From contig DASVQB010000060.1 in assembly GCA_036389295.1 (NCBI GenBank), positions 167,256-231,255 of the forward strand: 64,000 nt of DNA, given 5' to 3'. The translations under genes and the position numbers were made by a program. Source of the stretch: AC-37 sp036389295. GTDB taxonomy: Bacteria; Actinomycetota; Thermoleophilia; Solirubrobacterales; Thermoleophilaceae. Position 1 is the stretch's first letter, and the number at the start of each line of letters is the position of its first letter. The notes below the pieces were generated by a model. The model did no database searches. It was not told where the DNA came from and saw only the letters and a list, made by a program, of their open reading frames with translations. Shown in pieces: positions 53,380-60,611 of the stretch.

Positions 53380-54018
53380 GTGTCCAATCACAAGCTCGCC
53401 GCCCCCGAGCTGGCGGCAATCGAAATCAAGGGGCACACCCGGCAGGCGTTCCTGATGCGTGGTGCGGTCGCCGCGGGGTCGGTCTACGGCCTCGCGGCTG
53501 TCGGCCCATTCGTGCGCGAGGCGATCGCTCAGGAGGGCGGCGGCGACGTGGAGATCCTGAACTTCGCTCTGACGCTCGAGTTCCTGGAGGCGGCGTTCTA
53601 CGAGCAGGCGCTCCAGAAGACGAACGGCCTGTCCGGTGAGACCAAGGAGCTCGCGACCACGCTGCAAGAGAACGAGGCCGAGCACGTCGAGGCGCTGAAG
53701 TCGGCGATCACCGACCTGGGCGGCAAGCCGACCGCGGCTCCGGGGGTCGACTTCGGGAAGGCGTTCGCGAGCGAGAAGAGCTTCCTCGAGCTCGCTCAGA
53801 CGTTCGAGGACACCGGCGTGTACGCCTACAACGGCGCGGCGCCGATGATCCAGTCGAAGGACGTGCTCGCAGCGGCCGGCGGGATCGTTCAGGTCGAGGC
53901 GCGCCACGCAGCGGCGATCCGCCTGTTGCGCGGCGAGAACCCGGCGCCGGACGCGTTCGACAAGACGCTCAGCACTGACGAGGTGCTCAAAGCCGTAAAG
54001 CCGTTCGTCAAGTCGTAG
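53380..54018 (+). CDS. second exported ferritin-like (Ferritin_2) protein
   Basis: 212 aa from GTG at 53380 with AGAAGGGAG upstream. N-terminal export signal with one Arg (TRQAFLMRGAVAAGSVYGLA, cleavage near AIAQ). Same bundle as the previous gene: VEILNFALTLEFLEAAFYEQ, NEAEHVEALKSAITDLGGKP (ExxH), FEDTGVYAYNGAA and VQVEARHAAAIRLLRG (ExxH). The two are tandem paralogues, 27 bases apart. They are natural Tat substrates if folded with iron before export. Confidence 0.8.
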   Translation: MSNHKLAAPELAAIEIKGHTRQAFLMRGAVAAGSVYGLAAVGPFVREAIAQEGGGDVEILNFALTLEFLEAAFYEQALQKTNGLSGETKELATTLQENEAEHVEALKSAITDLGGKPTAAPGVDFGKAFASEKSFLELAQTFEDTGVYAYNGAAPMIQSKDVLAAAGGIVQVEARHAAAIRLLRGENPAPDAFDKTLSTDEVLKAVKPFVKS

Positions 54019-54048
54019 CCGAAAGACCTCCAACCGGCTCGGGAGACG

Positions 54049-54075
54049 CAGACGGCGCCCCTCAGGCGCCGTCTG
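54049..54075 (+). terminator. hairpin between ferritin-like gene and tatA
   Basis: 11-base-pair perfect stem (CAGACGGCGCC at 54049-54059, complement at 54065-54075) with loop CCTCA. No U tract; it may partly end transcription or protect mRNA so that tat genes are made at a different level. Confidence 0.55.
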
Positions 54076-54108
54076 ACCTCCCGGGCCATCACCGGAAAGG
54101 ACCTGCAG

Positions 54109-54297
54109 ATGCCAAGCATCGGCCCAATGGAGCTGATCGTCGTGATGGTGATCGCGCTGCTCATACTTGGCCCCAAGCGTCTCCCCGAGATGGGGCGCTC
54201 GGTCGGCCACGGAATGCGCTCCTTCAAGGACGCGATCACCGGTGGCGACCACGAGGACAAGCCCGCCGAGGTGCCCGAGAAGGTCGCCGGGGCCTGA
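54109..54297 (+). CDS. tatA: twin-arginine translocase subunit TatA
   Basis: 62 aa. The N-terminal helix SIGPMELIVVMVIALLILGP, then KRLPEMGRSVGHGMRSFKDA is the standard TatA hydrophobic helix, hinge (Gly-Pro) and amphipathic helix. The tail is short and acidic. AAAGGAC precedes the ATG. Forms the export pore with TatC. Confidence 0.95.
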   Translation: MPSIGPMELIVVMVIALLILGPKRLPEMGRSVGHGMRSFKDAITGGDHEDKPAEVPEKVAGA

Positions 54298-54303
54298 CGC
54301 GAC

Positions 54304-55095
54304 GTGGCTCGTCCCCGTCGCATCGCCCACGACGAGCAGTTGACGCTCGTCGAGCATCTCGATGAGCTGCGAACGCGGCTGATCCGGGCGCTGCTGGCGC
54401 TCGCGGCCGCTTTCGCGCTCACCTTCTGGCAGAACCACCTGGTCCTCCAGGTCTTCAACCGGCCGCTCCGCGGACTCGACGAGGAGCTGCTCGGGAACGG
54501 GGGCGAGCCGATCACCCTCGGCGTGACCGAGCAGTTCACCACGACGTTGACCCTGGCCGGCTACGCCGCGATCCTGCTCGCCCTGCCGGTGATCCTCTAC
54601 CAGTTGTACGCGTTCGTGCTGCCCGCCTTCAGCCCGCGCGAGCGGAGGGTTGCCACGCCCCTCGTCGCGCTGATCCCGTTCATGTTCGCCGCTGGCGTCG
54701 CGTTCGGCTATTTCGTCGTGATCGAGCCGGCGACCGACTTCCTACTGAGCTTCAACTCCGACGAGTTCACGACCGCCGTACGTGCCAGTGACTACTACAG
54801 CTTCGTGTCGCTGGCGCTCGTCTCGCTCGGCCTGCTCTACCAGATGCCGATCGGGATCCTCGCGCTCACGCGCCTCGGAGTCACGACCCCCGCCGCCTTG
54901 CGGCGTAACCGCCGCTACGCGATCCTGGCGTGCGCGGTGCTCGCGGCGCTGCTTCCGACCATCGACCCGGTCACGATGATGCTCGAGATGATTCCCCTGG
55001 TCGTGCTCTACGAGCTCAGCATCGTGCTCGCGAAGGTCTTCGGTACGCCCCGCCGCGCTGCCGCGGCGACGAGGCCTGCGATGGATCCTGCGTAA
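54304..55095 (+). CDS. tatC: twin-arginine translocase subunit TatC
   Basis: 263 aa, six membrane helices. N-terminal TatC signature LTLVEHLDELRTRLIRALLA, then GVTEQFTTTLTLAGYAAILL, PVILYQLYAFVLPAFSPRER, and SDYYSFVSLALVSLGLLYQM. GTG at 54304, 6 bases after tatA. A tatB was not seen, as in other Gram-positives. Recognises Tat signals such as those on the ferritin-like proteins upstream. Confidence 0.95.
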   Translation: MARPRRIAHDEQLTLVEHLDELRTRLIRALLALAAAFALTFWQNHLVLQVFNRPLRGLDEELLGNGGEPITLGVTEQFTTTLTLAGYAAILLALPVILYQLYAFVLPAFSPRERRVATPLVALIPFMFAAGVAFGYFVVIEPATDFLLSFNSDEFTTAVRASDYYSFVSLALVSLGLLYQMPIGILALTRLGVTTPAALRRNRRYAILACAVLAALLPTIDPVTMMLEMIPLVVLYELSIVLAKVFGTPRRAAAATRPAMDPA

Positions 55096-55116
55096 CAGGC
55101 GCGTGCGTGGTCGCGG

Positions 55117-55133
55117 CGAGCTGAAGGAGCTCG
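55117..55133 (+). terminator. hairpin after tatC
   Basis: 6-base-pair stem (CGAGCT at 55117-55122, AGCTCG at 55128-55133) with loop GAAGG, followed by tacgttt. Fits an intrinsic terminator of the tat genes. Confidence 0.5.
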
Positions 55134-55475
55134 TACGTTTACCCGTGCCAGCTCGATGCTTGGGCAGTCAGCGCACGGATCCTGCGGCAGATCTCGACGA
55201 AGTGCATGTTGCCGTTACGGTCTGCGCTGCGACGCAGCCGTGCTCTTCGTTGCGGGCGTGGTTGCGCCGCATCGGTCGAAGCGACTCGAGCGACGCGTCA
55301 CGCGGACGCTGCAGCGTTCTGTTAGTAGCGGGCCTTCTGCAGTGAGCCCACGGAGACTCGAGCTCCCGCGGGCCCATGCGACCCTTTTCCTTGCAGCTCA
55401 TCCACGATGGCCGGTACCGTCACGCCCGTGACCGATCGGCCCAACGCGACGCCGCGACGCGGGTCGTTCTCGAAG
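55134..55475. other. gap without convincing gene; holds tRNA-like remnant
   Basis: No frame here reads like protein on either strand. GC is lower and less regular than in flanking genes. The right half contains the tRNA-Leu 3'-end-like sequence at 55341-55374. Probably the border of an old insertion. Confidence 0.4.
55341..55374 (-). repeat. degenerate copy of tRNA-Leu 3' end (possible att remnant)
   Basis: 29 of 34 positions match 56230-56263, the T-arm and 3' acceptor end of the intact tRNA-Leu, in the same orientation; the exact core is GGAGACTCGA. Similarity fades in the variable arm and nothing matches the 5' part. This is the pattern left by tRNA-targeted integration. Confidence 0.55.
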
Positions 55476-55610
55476 ATGGAGGAGGCAAAGCGGGCAGAGC
55501 GTCGGCGACGCTACCGCGACACGACCCCCGGCGAGCGCGTTGAGGGTGCGCTGCGATTGAGTGAGCTCGCGTCCGAGCTCCGATCGGGCCTCCGGACACG
55601 CGGTGGTTGA
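55476..55610 (+). CDS. small helical protein paired with a nucleotidyltransferase-fold gene (copy 2)
   Basis: 44 aa from ATG at 55476 (MEEAKRAERRRRYRDTTPGE, then RVEGALRLSELASELRSGLR); longer starts at 55407 or 55428 are possible. It resembles the small gene at 20450 in its TPGE-RVE-x-LRL-LA core and in being followed at once by a nucleotidyltransferase-fold gene, whose GTG lies inside its end. Function unknown; a partner or antidote of the enzyme is proposed. Confidence 0.55.
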   Translation: MEEAKRAERRRRYRDTTPGERVEGALRLSELASELRSGLRTRGG

Positions 55611-56094
55611 GTCAGTAGGGAGCCAGCGAGCGCTCCTCATCGCTCTGGCTGAGGCGAAAGTGCGCTTCGTGGTTATCGGCGGGCACGCGGTCGCCGCTCA
55701 CGGTTACGAGCGAGCCACGCGCGATGTCGACATCGTGTTCTCCACTGATCACGAGACCTGCGAGCGATTAGCCAAGCTGCTGCGGCATCTCGAAGCCTCC
55801 GTTCGTGCGGCCGACCTTCCCGCTCCTGGCGGACTGATCACGGCGGAATGGCTCTCGGCGGGCGGGCACTTTGTCTTCGCCACCGCGCACGGCGTGCTCG
55901 ATGCGCTCAGCTGGATCGCCGGACTGGACTACGCCGCGCTCGACTCACGTGCGCTCACGGCGGAGTTGGCGGATGGAACTCGGTTGCGGATCTGCAGCTA
56001 CGAGGATCTCGTCGCGTTGAAGCAAGCCGCCGATCGACCCCGCGACCGCGAGGACCTACGCGAGCTCGCCGCCCTCCGCGAACTGGATGGCTGA
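55603..56094 (+). CDS. minimal nucleotidyltransferase-fold protein (copy 2)
   Basis: 163 aa from GTG at 55603 (8-base overlap with the small gene). Core: VRFVVIGGHAVAAHGYERAT, then RDVDIVFSTD with the Asp-x-Asp metal pair; C-terminal LRICSYEDLVALKQAADRPR, then DREDLREL, the family's usual end (compare VCDLAHLAAFKRLAGRMRDR in copy 1). DUF6036/AbiEii-like. The gene is less GC-biased than the neighbours and lies between a tRNA gene and a copy of its 3' end, which hints at transfer. Confidence 0.75.
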   Translation: MVESVGSQRALLIALAEAKVRFVVIGGHAVAAHGYERATRDVDIVFSTDHETCERLAKLLRHLEASVRAADLPAPGGLITAEWLSAGGHFVFATAHGVLDALSWIAGLDYAALDSRALTAELADGTRLRICSYEDLVALKQAADRPRDREDLRELAALRELDG

Positions 56095-56231
56095 CGGCGA
56101 CCGGGTGTTGCCAATGCGTTGCCACGCGCAGCTTCGGGCTGCGAACCAAATCGAGTAGAAGACCTTCTTCTCCAGGACGTGCTTCGGCCTCTCTGGTCTG
56201 GTGAGGGGCCGGAAACTCGACGACGACGAAG

Positions 56232-56317
<86 letters not shown>

Positions 56318-56416
56318 GTAGCCGGTCGATTATAGGCCGGGATCGGCGGCTTGGCGGGCGGATCGCGGCGCTCCGCCGACCGGGAGTTGAAGCCGTCCGC
56401 GGGGGTGGGTAGTCTA

Positions 56417-56430
56417 CGAACACATGTTCG
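56417..56430. promoter_or_regulatory. SOS box (LexA operator)
   Basis: CGAACACATGTTCG matches the Gram-positive LexA consensus CGAAC-N4-GTTCG exactly. It lies 29 bases before the lexA start, so lexA represses itself. Confidence 0.9.
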
Positions 56431-56458
56431 AGAACCGGCCCCCAGGAGGCTCGCCCGC

Positions 56459-57070
56459 GTGGACCTGAACCTGACCAAGCGGCAGCAGGAGATCTTCGAC
56501 TTCATCAAGCGCTACTCGGCCAAGCACGGGTACCCGCCGACGGTGCGCGACATCGGCAAGGCGATCGGGCTGACCTCGTCGTCGACCGTCCACACCCACC
56601 TGTCGAACCTGGAGAAGATCGGGCTGGTGCGGCGCGACCCGTCGAAGCCTCGGGCGCTCGAGCTGCTGGTCGACACGGCGAAGAAGGTCGTGCAGCCGAA
56701 CGGCCTGCCGCTGGTGGGCCGTGTCGCCGCGGGCGCGCCGGTGCTCGCCGAGGAGAACATCGAGGAGTACGTCGAGGTGCCGGAGATCGCGGGCGGGGAG
56801 GACGGCGGTTACGTGCTGCGCGTGAGCGGCGACTCGATGCGGGACGCCGGGATCCTCGACGGCGACCACGTGGTCGTACAGCCGCAGAGGACCGCCCGCA
56901 ACGGCGAGATCGTCGTGGCGCTCGTGGGGGAGGAGGCCACCGTGAAGCGGTACTTCAAGGAGTCCGACCACATCCGGCTCCAGCCGGAGAACGACGCGCA
57001 CGAGCCCATCCGCTCGCGTGACGTCGAGGTGCTGGGGCGCGTGGTCGGCGTGTGTCGGAGGGTGACGTGA
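56459..57070 (+). CDS. lexA: LexA repressor
   Basis: 203 aa from GTG at 56459, behind AGGAGG (56444-56449). N-terminal winged helix: LTKRQQEIFDFIKRYSAKHG, then TVRDIGKAIGLTSSSTVHTH. Self-cleavage site Ala91-Gly92 (GRVAAGAPVL), Ser126 (VSGDSMRDAG) and Lys163 (ATVKRYFK). RecA filaments trigger its cleavage, switching on the SOS genes. Its TGA overlaps a GTG of a zinc-ribbon gene. Confidence 0.97.
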   Translation: MDLNLTKRQQEIFDFIKRYSAKHGYPPTVRDIGKAIGLTSSSTVHTHLSNLEKIGLVRRDPSKPRALELLVDTAKKVVQPNGLPLVGRVAAGAPVLAEENIEEYVEVPEIAGGEDGGYVLRVSGDSMRDAGILDGDHVVVQPQRTARNGEIVVALVGEEATVKRYFKESDHIRLQPENDAHEPIRSRDVEVLGRVVGVCRRVT

Positions 57071-57318
57071 CGACTGCGACGACTTCCGCACCGAGGCTGC
57101 CGCGGCACACGCCCGCGGACGAGGACTTCGCGCCCCGCCAGGGGCATGGAGGACAGTGCGTCTCCGGAGGCGGCAGGCCGACGCTCGGGCGATCGCTCGA
57201 GCTGACATGGGAGGGCCTGCGCGCCGCCGGAGTCGCGGGGTGCCCGCTGTGCGGCGGCCGCATGGAGCGCTTCGCCGGCAGCGGCCGGTGCGGCTGCTGC
57301 GGTACGCGCCTGTCCTAG
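57067..57318 (+). CDS. small zinc-ribbon protein coupled to lexA
   Basis: 83 aa from GTG at 57067 (GTGA overlap with lexA). The C-terminal half has GCPLCGGRMERFAGSGRCGC, then CGTRLS: a CxxC ... CxCC zinc ribbon. The N-terminal 50 residues are Pro/Gly-rich and show no fold. Under the same SOS box as lexA. Function unknown. The last 4 bases overlap the convergent membrane gene. Confidence 0.6.
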   Translation: MTTATTSAPRLPRHTPADEDFAPRQGHGGQCVSGGGRPTLGRSLELTWEGLRAAGVAGCPLCGGRMERFAGSGRCGCCGTRLS

Positions 57319-58121
57319 GCGCGCGAGCGGCGTCGGGCCCGGCGGGTCGTGAGCGCCTGCACGGCGAGCGCCGCTGCCGTGGCCGCCACGAAGGACGCCG
57401 CGATCCCCAGGTCCTCCAGCACCGCTCCCAGCACCAGGAAGAAGGTCGCGAAGGCGAACAGGCCGGTCAGCACGCCATGGAGTAGGCCTGCCGTCGCGCG
57501 CGGACCGTCGACCGCGTGCGTGAACACGGCCAGCACGCCCGCGTAGATCGGGAACGGCGAGACGAGGCCGGTGAGCTTCGCGCCGAGCGAGTCCGCCAGG
57601 GCGGTCAGCGCGAGCACGAGCCCGGTGGCGACGACGATCCGGGCCGGCAGGTCCCAGCGCGGCGCCCGGCGGGCGACGGCCTCGACGGGCTCGTCCGGGA
57701 GCGGCAGCCGGGCGACGGCGAGGACGGCGATCACGCCGGCGTAGGTGGGGACCAGCGGCAGGGGGACGAGCCGCAGCAGCGCGGTGGCCGCGGCGAACGC
57801 CGCGACGGCGGTCGCGAGGGCGCACGGCCAGGCGGCGCGGCGGGCCGCGCCTCGCCGGCGCGCGGCCGCGGGCTGGGATGCGACCGCCGCGTAGACGAGC
57901 ACGAAGGCCGCCTCGGACGCCAGCCCCGCGATCGTGCCGCGGGCGGAGGCTGCCGCGAACGACTCGCCCTGCTCGACGGCCAGGAAGAACGCCACCGGCC
58001 CCGAGGTGAGCGGGAGCCCGACGAGGAGCCCCCCGGCCCGCGGCCCGTACCGCCGCTGCACGAGTGTCGCGCCGGCGATCAGCACCGGCGTCAGGACAAG
58101 CTTGAGGACGAGGACACTCAT
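57315..58121 (-). CDS. polytopic membrane protein of unknown function
   Basis: 268 aa, about eight membrane segments in two similar halves: VLKLVLTPVLIAGATLVQRR, GGLLVGLPLTSGPVAFFLAV, LASEAAFVLVYAAVASQ; then ARIVVATGLVLALTALADSL, GLVSPFPIYAGVLAVFTHAV, LFAFATFFLVLGAVLEDLG. The matching GLPLTSGPVAFFLAVEQG and SPFPIYAGVLAVFTHAVDGP suggest an internal duplication. No transporter motif recognised. Confidence 0.65.
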   Translation of the reverse strand: MSVLVLKLVLTPVLIAGATLVQRRYGPRAGGLLVGLPLTSGPVAFFLAVEQGESFAAASARGTIAGLASEAAFVLVYAAVASQPAAARRRGAARRAAWPCALATAVAAFAAATALLRLVPLPLVPTYAGVIAVLAVARLPLPDEPVEAVARRAPRWDLPARIVVATGLVLALTALADSLGAKLTGLVSPFPIYAGVLAVFTHAVDGPRATAGLLHGVLTGLFAFATFFLVLGAVLEDLGIAASFVAATAAALAVQALTTRRARRRSRA

Positions 58122-58160
58122 CCGGCGCTGCTGTCCCGCCCAGCCGCGCGGGCGGCGCGG

Positions 58161-58889
58161 TCACCCTGCCTTGAGCTCGATCCAGAGCGCCTGCGCGGAC
58201 GCCAGGAGCTCGCCGCCCGCCTTGAACAGCGCCGAGCCCGCGTACCGCTTCCGCCCGTCCACGGCCACGGTCCACGCGGTCACCACGTGCGCCCGCCCGG
58301 CCTCGACCGGCCCGCGGAGCTCGACCGCCAGCCGTCCGAGCACGACCGGCCGCAGCTCTCCGTCCGGCCCCGGCGGGTTGGCCACCGGCGCGCTGCTCGG
58401 ACAGTCGAGCGCGGCCCACACGACCTCGGGAGGGACACGGCCGTCGCCGTCGGCCAGGCCCGCCGGCGGCATCCACGCCACGGCCGACAGCTCGCGGCCC
58501 TCGACGGGCCCGGCCAGGCAGTGAAGGGCGTCGTCGCCTCGCTCGGGGCCGCAGCCGAAGCACGTCGGGAACGGGTGGTGACGCGTCCACGGCGAGCGTT
58601 CGCCGGCGGCGCGCGCGGCCTCGACGGAGACCGGGTCGGGCACGTCCCAGCCGCCGTCGACCGGCTCGGCCTCCGCCACGAGCGCGCCGTCGTGGAGCAT
58701 CGTCACCCGCTCGCCGTCGCGCACGAGCTCCATCTCGGCGTCGAGGGGCGGCGGCCGCCGAAGCGTCACCTCGGCTGGCCCGGCGATCGGTCCCGCCACG
58801 ACCCCGCACGCGTAGCCGCCGTTGGCGCTGTCGGGCGGTCCGTTGAACCTCCGGTCGATCGTCACGCGCCCGGCCACGCCCGGAAACAT
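58161..58889 (-). CDS. hotdog-fold thioesterase-like protein
   Basis: 242 aa from ATG at 58889. Two halves: RFNGPPDSANGGYACGVVAG (common start of acyl-CoA thioesterase-like hotdogs: FxGPPxxxxGG) and PTCFGCGPERGDDALHCLAG (a CxxC with Gly, seen in related proteins). The second half has VVWAALDCPSSAPVA and LRPVVLGRLAVELRGPVEAG, a hotdog core. Probable acyl-thioester or lipid-binding enzyme; the substrate is unknown. Confidence 0.65.
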   Translation of the reverse strand: MFPGVAGRVTIDRRFNGPPDSANGGYACGVVAGPIAGPAEVTLRRPPPLDAEMELVRDGERVTMLHDGALVAEAEPVDGGWDVPDPVSVEAARAAGERSPWTRHHPFPTCFGCGPERGDDALHCLAGPVEGRELSAVAWMPPAGLADGDGRVPPEVVWAALDCPSSAPVANPPGPDGELRPVVLGRLAVELRGPVEAGRAHVVTAWTVAVDGRKRYAGSALFKAGGELLASAQALWIELKAG

Positions 58890-58993
58890 ACGCGCTCGGC
58901 GCCCGCGCACATCGAAACCGAGGCCGGACATCCACGCGCACGCGCGCGCCCGCGAGTGGACCGCAGCCCCCCGCCCGCCTAACCTTCCACCCT

Positions 58994-59377
58994 GCTGGCC
59001 AAGCAGCCGCGGGAGGCCGGGGAGAAAACCGGTCCTCGAGGAAAGTCCGGACACCGCAGGGCGGGGTGGTCGGGGCAACCCGACCCGGGGAAACCCGCGG
59101 GAAAGTGCCACAGAAACACACCGCCTAAGCGACGGGGTCGCAGCTGAACCCCGCCGCCGGCAAGGGTGAAATGGTGCGGTAAGAGCGCACCGGCGGCGTG
59201 GCGACACGCCGGCCAGGCAAACCCCACCCGGTGCAAGGCCGAGCAGGGACGACGACGCTGCCCGCCGAGTCCCAGGTAGGCCGCAGGGCCGCGAGGCCCG
59301 CCCGGCGCCCGGCTCGCGAGAGCCGCACCCGGGCAGATGGATGGCTGCTCACGACAGGATCCGGCTTACAGGCCAGC
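58994..59377 (+). ncRNA. rnpB: RNase P RNA, bacterial type A
   Basis: About 384 nt. P1 pairs GCTGGCC (58994-59000) with GGCCAGC (59371-59377). Conserved cores are clear: GAGGAAAGTCCGGAC (CR I/P4), ACAGAAA (CR II), GGGTGAAATGGTGCGGTAAG (CR III), the P15-type loop region, and the P4 3' strand in ACAGGATCCGGCTTACAGG. Processes the 5' ends of tRNAs. Exact ends are approximate. It has its own terminator. Confidence 0.95.
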
Positions 59378-59381
59378 TGAC

Positions 59382-59409
59382 GGAAGGCCCCGCCCAGGCG
59401 GGGCCTTCC
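59382..59409 (+). terminator. strong terminator after rnpB
   Basis: GGAAGGCCCCGCC (59382-59394) pairs perfectly with 59397-59409, loop CA at its tip. Four bases after the RNA end. No U tract. Confidence 0.8.
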
Positions 59410-59500
59410 CACGTCAGGGCCACGCGCGCGGGGCGGCCGGCGACCCTCGTGCCGGGCGCGCGGAAGGGGTCGGCCACGACCGCTCGAACAGAAGCACGGC

Positions 59501-60418
59501 ATGGTCCAGGCAAGCCTCCGCCCGCGCCTCCGCCTGCCCTCGCTCGCGATCGCGGCGCTCCTCGCCGCGCTCCTCGTCCAGCCACCGCTCGCGCTCGCGC
59601 AGGACGACGACTGCAACCGCAGCGCGAACCAGGAGCCCACCGCCCTGCCCGCACCGAAGAAGGCCAAGAAGTCCAAGAAGCCCAAGGGCAAGGCCAAGAA
59701 CGCGAAGGTCGCGAAGCCGAAGCCGATCACGCTCGATCCCGTCACCCAGACGCAGGTCGTCAACTTCGGCACCGACCGGAGCGAGAAGTCGGTCGACGTC
59801 GTGCTTACGGCGAGCACCGCCGTGCCCCGCCGGATCAAGGGCGAGCACTTCGAGCTCGACGTCCCGCAGCGCTTCAGGCGGGTCGACGACAAGCTCGAGA
59901 CCACCGTCCTGCCGCGACCGACGTTCAGCGAGCCGCGGATCTTCGGAAAGCGCAGGCGCATTGCGCTGACGATCTGCCTCGACGGGGAGGACGTGAAGCC
60001 CGGCGCCTACACCGGGAACGTGGTCCTCACCGGGCCCGCCCAGGTCGGCGACGCGACCGTGACGCTGACCGTCAACGCCAAGAACGGCGGCCTCTTCGCG
60101 CTCGGCCTGGTCCTCGCGGTCTTGACCGCGCTCGCCCTGCTCTTCTACAAGGCGATGAAGGCCAAGCGCGACGCCGCTCCGGCCGACGGGCCGATCGGAT
60201 GGGGCACCGCGCTATGGCGGGTGGTCGGAGACTTCGCCTTCTGGGCCGAGACCATCGTCTCGATCGGGGCGGCGGTCGTGGCCGTCTACGTGGTGTGGTC
60301 CCAGGACCCGGCCTGGGGCGACGACGAGTTCCCGAGCATCGTCGCGCTCGGCGCGACCGCGCTCGCCGCGGCCGGCGTGCAGAACCTGATCGCGACCGTC
60401 CGCGGCAGCGGAGCCTAG
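59501..60418 (+). CDS. membrane protein with signal peptide, Lys-rich linker and C-terminal helices
   Basis: 305 aa. Signal peptide (LPSLAIAALLAALLVQPPLA, cleavage LALAQ). A Lys-rich linker (KKAKKSKKPKGKAKNAKVAK) leads to a beta domain ~70-195 (VVNFGTDRSEKSVDVVLTAS; KPGAYTGNVVLTGPAQVGDA). Then three membrane helices: GLFALGLVLAVLTALALLFY, ETIVSIGAAVVAVYVVWSQ and SIVALGATALAAAGVQNLIA. Topology: outside beta domain anchored by C-terminal helices. Function unknown. Confidence 0.65.
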   Translation: MVQASLRPRLRLPSLAIAALLAALLVQPPLALAQDDDCNRSANQEPTALPAPKKAKKSKKPKGKAKNAKVAKPKPITLDPVTQTQVVNFGTDRSEKSVDVVLTASTAVPRRIKGEHFELDVPQRFRRVDDKLETTVLPRPTFSEPRIFGKRRRIALTICLDGEDVKPGAYTGNVVLTGPAQVGDATVTLTVNAKNGGLFALGLVLAVLTALALLFYKAMKAKRDAAPADGPIGWGTALWRVVGDFAFWAETIVSIGAAVVAVYVVWSQDPAWGDDEFPSIVALGATALAAAGVQNLIATVRGSGA

Positions 60419-60466
60419 GCCCAGCGGCAGCGGAACCCAGGCCGAGCGGCAGCGGCGCCTGAACGC
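60401..60466 (+). repeat. 22-base tandem repeat, about 2.8 copies
   Basis: Units at 60401-60422, 60423-60444 and a partial from 60445 share AGCGGCAGCGGA, then a C/G-rich half. The array begins in the last codons of the preceding gene and runs into the gap before gltB. Confidence 0.6.
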
Positions 60467-60611
60467 CCCGCACCCCGGCCCCCGAACCCCCGGCGCCGCT
60501 CGGATCCGGCCCCCGGAATCCACGTCCGCCCACTGGCGATTCCGCCCGGATGACCGCTAACATCTGGCGACGAACGGCCGATCGCCGCGGCCCCCAACTC
60601 CTCTTCAAGTC

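Noticed and set aside
55341..55386. A second tRNA-Leu gene
   Set aside because: Only T-arm and acceptor 3' strand are similar; anticodon arm, D-arm and 5' acceptor are absent.
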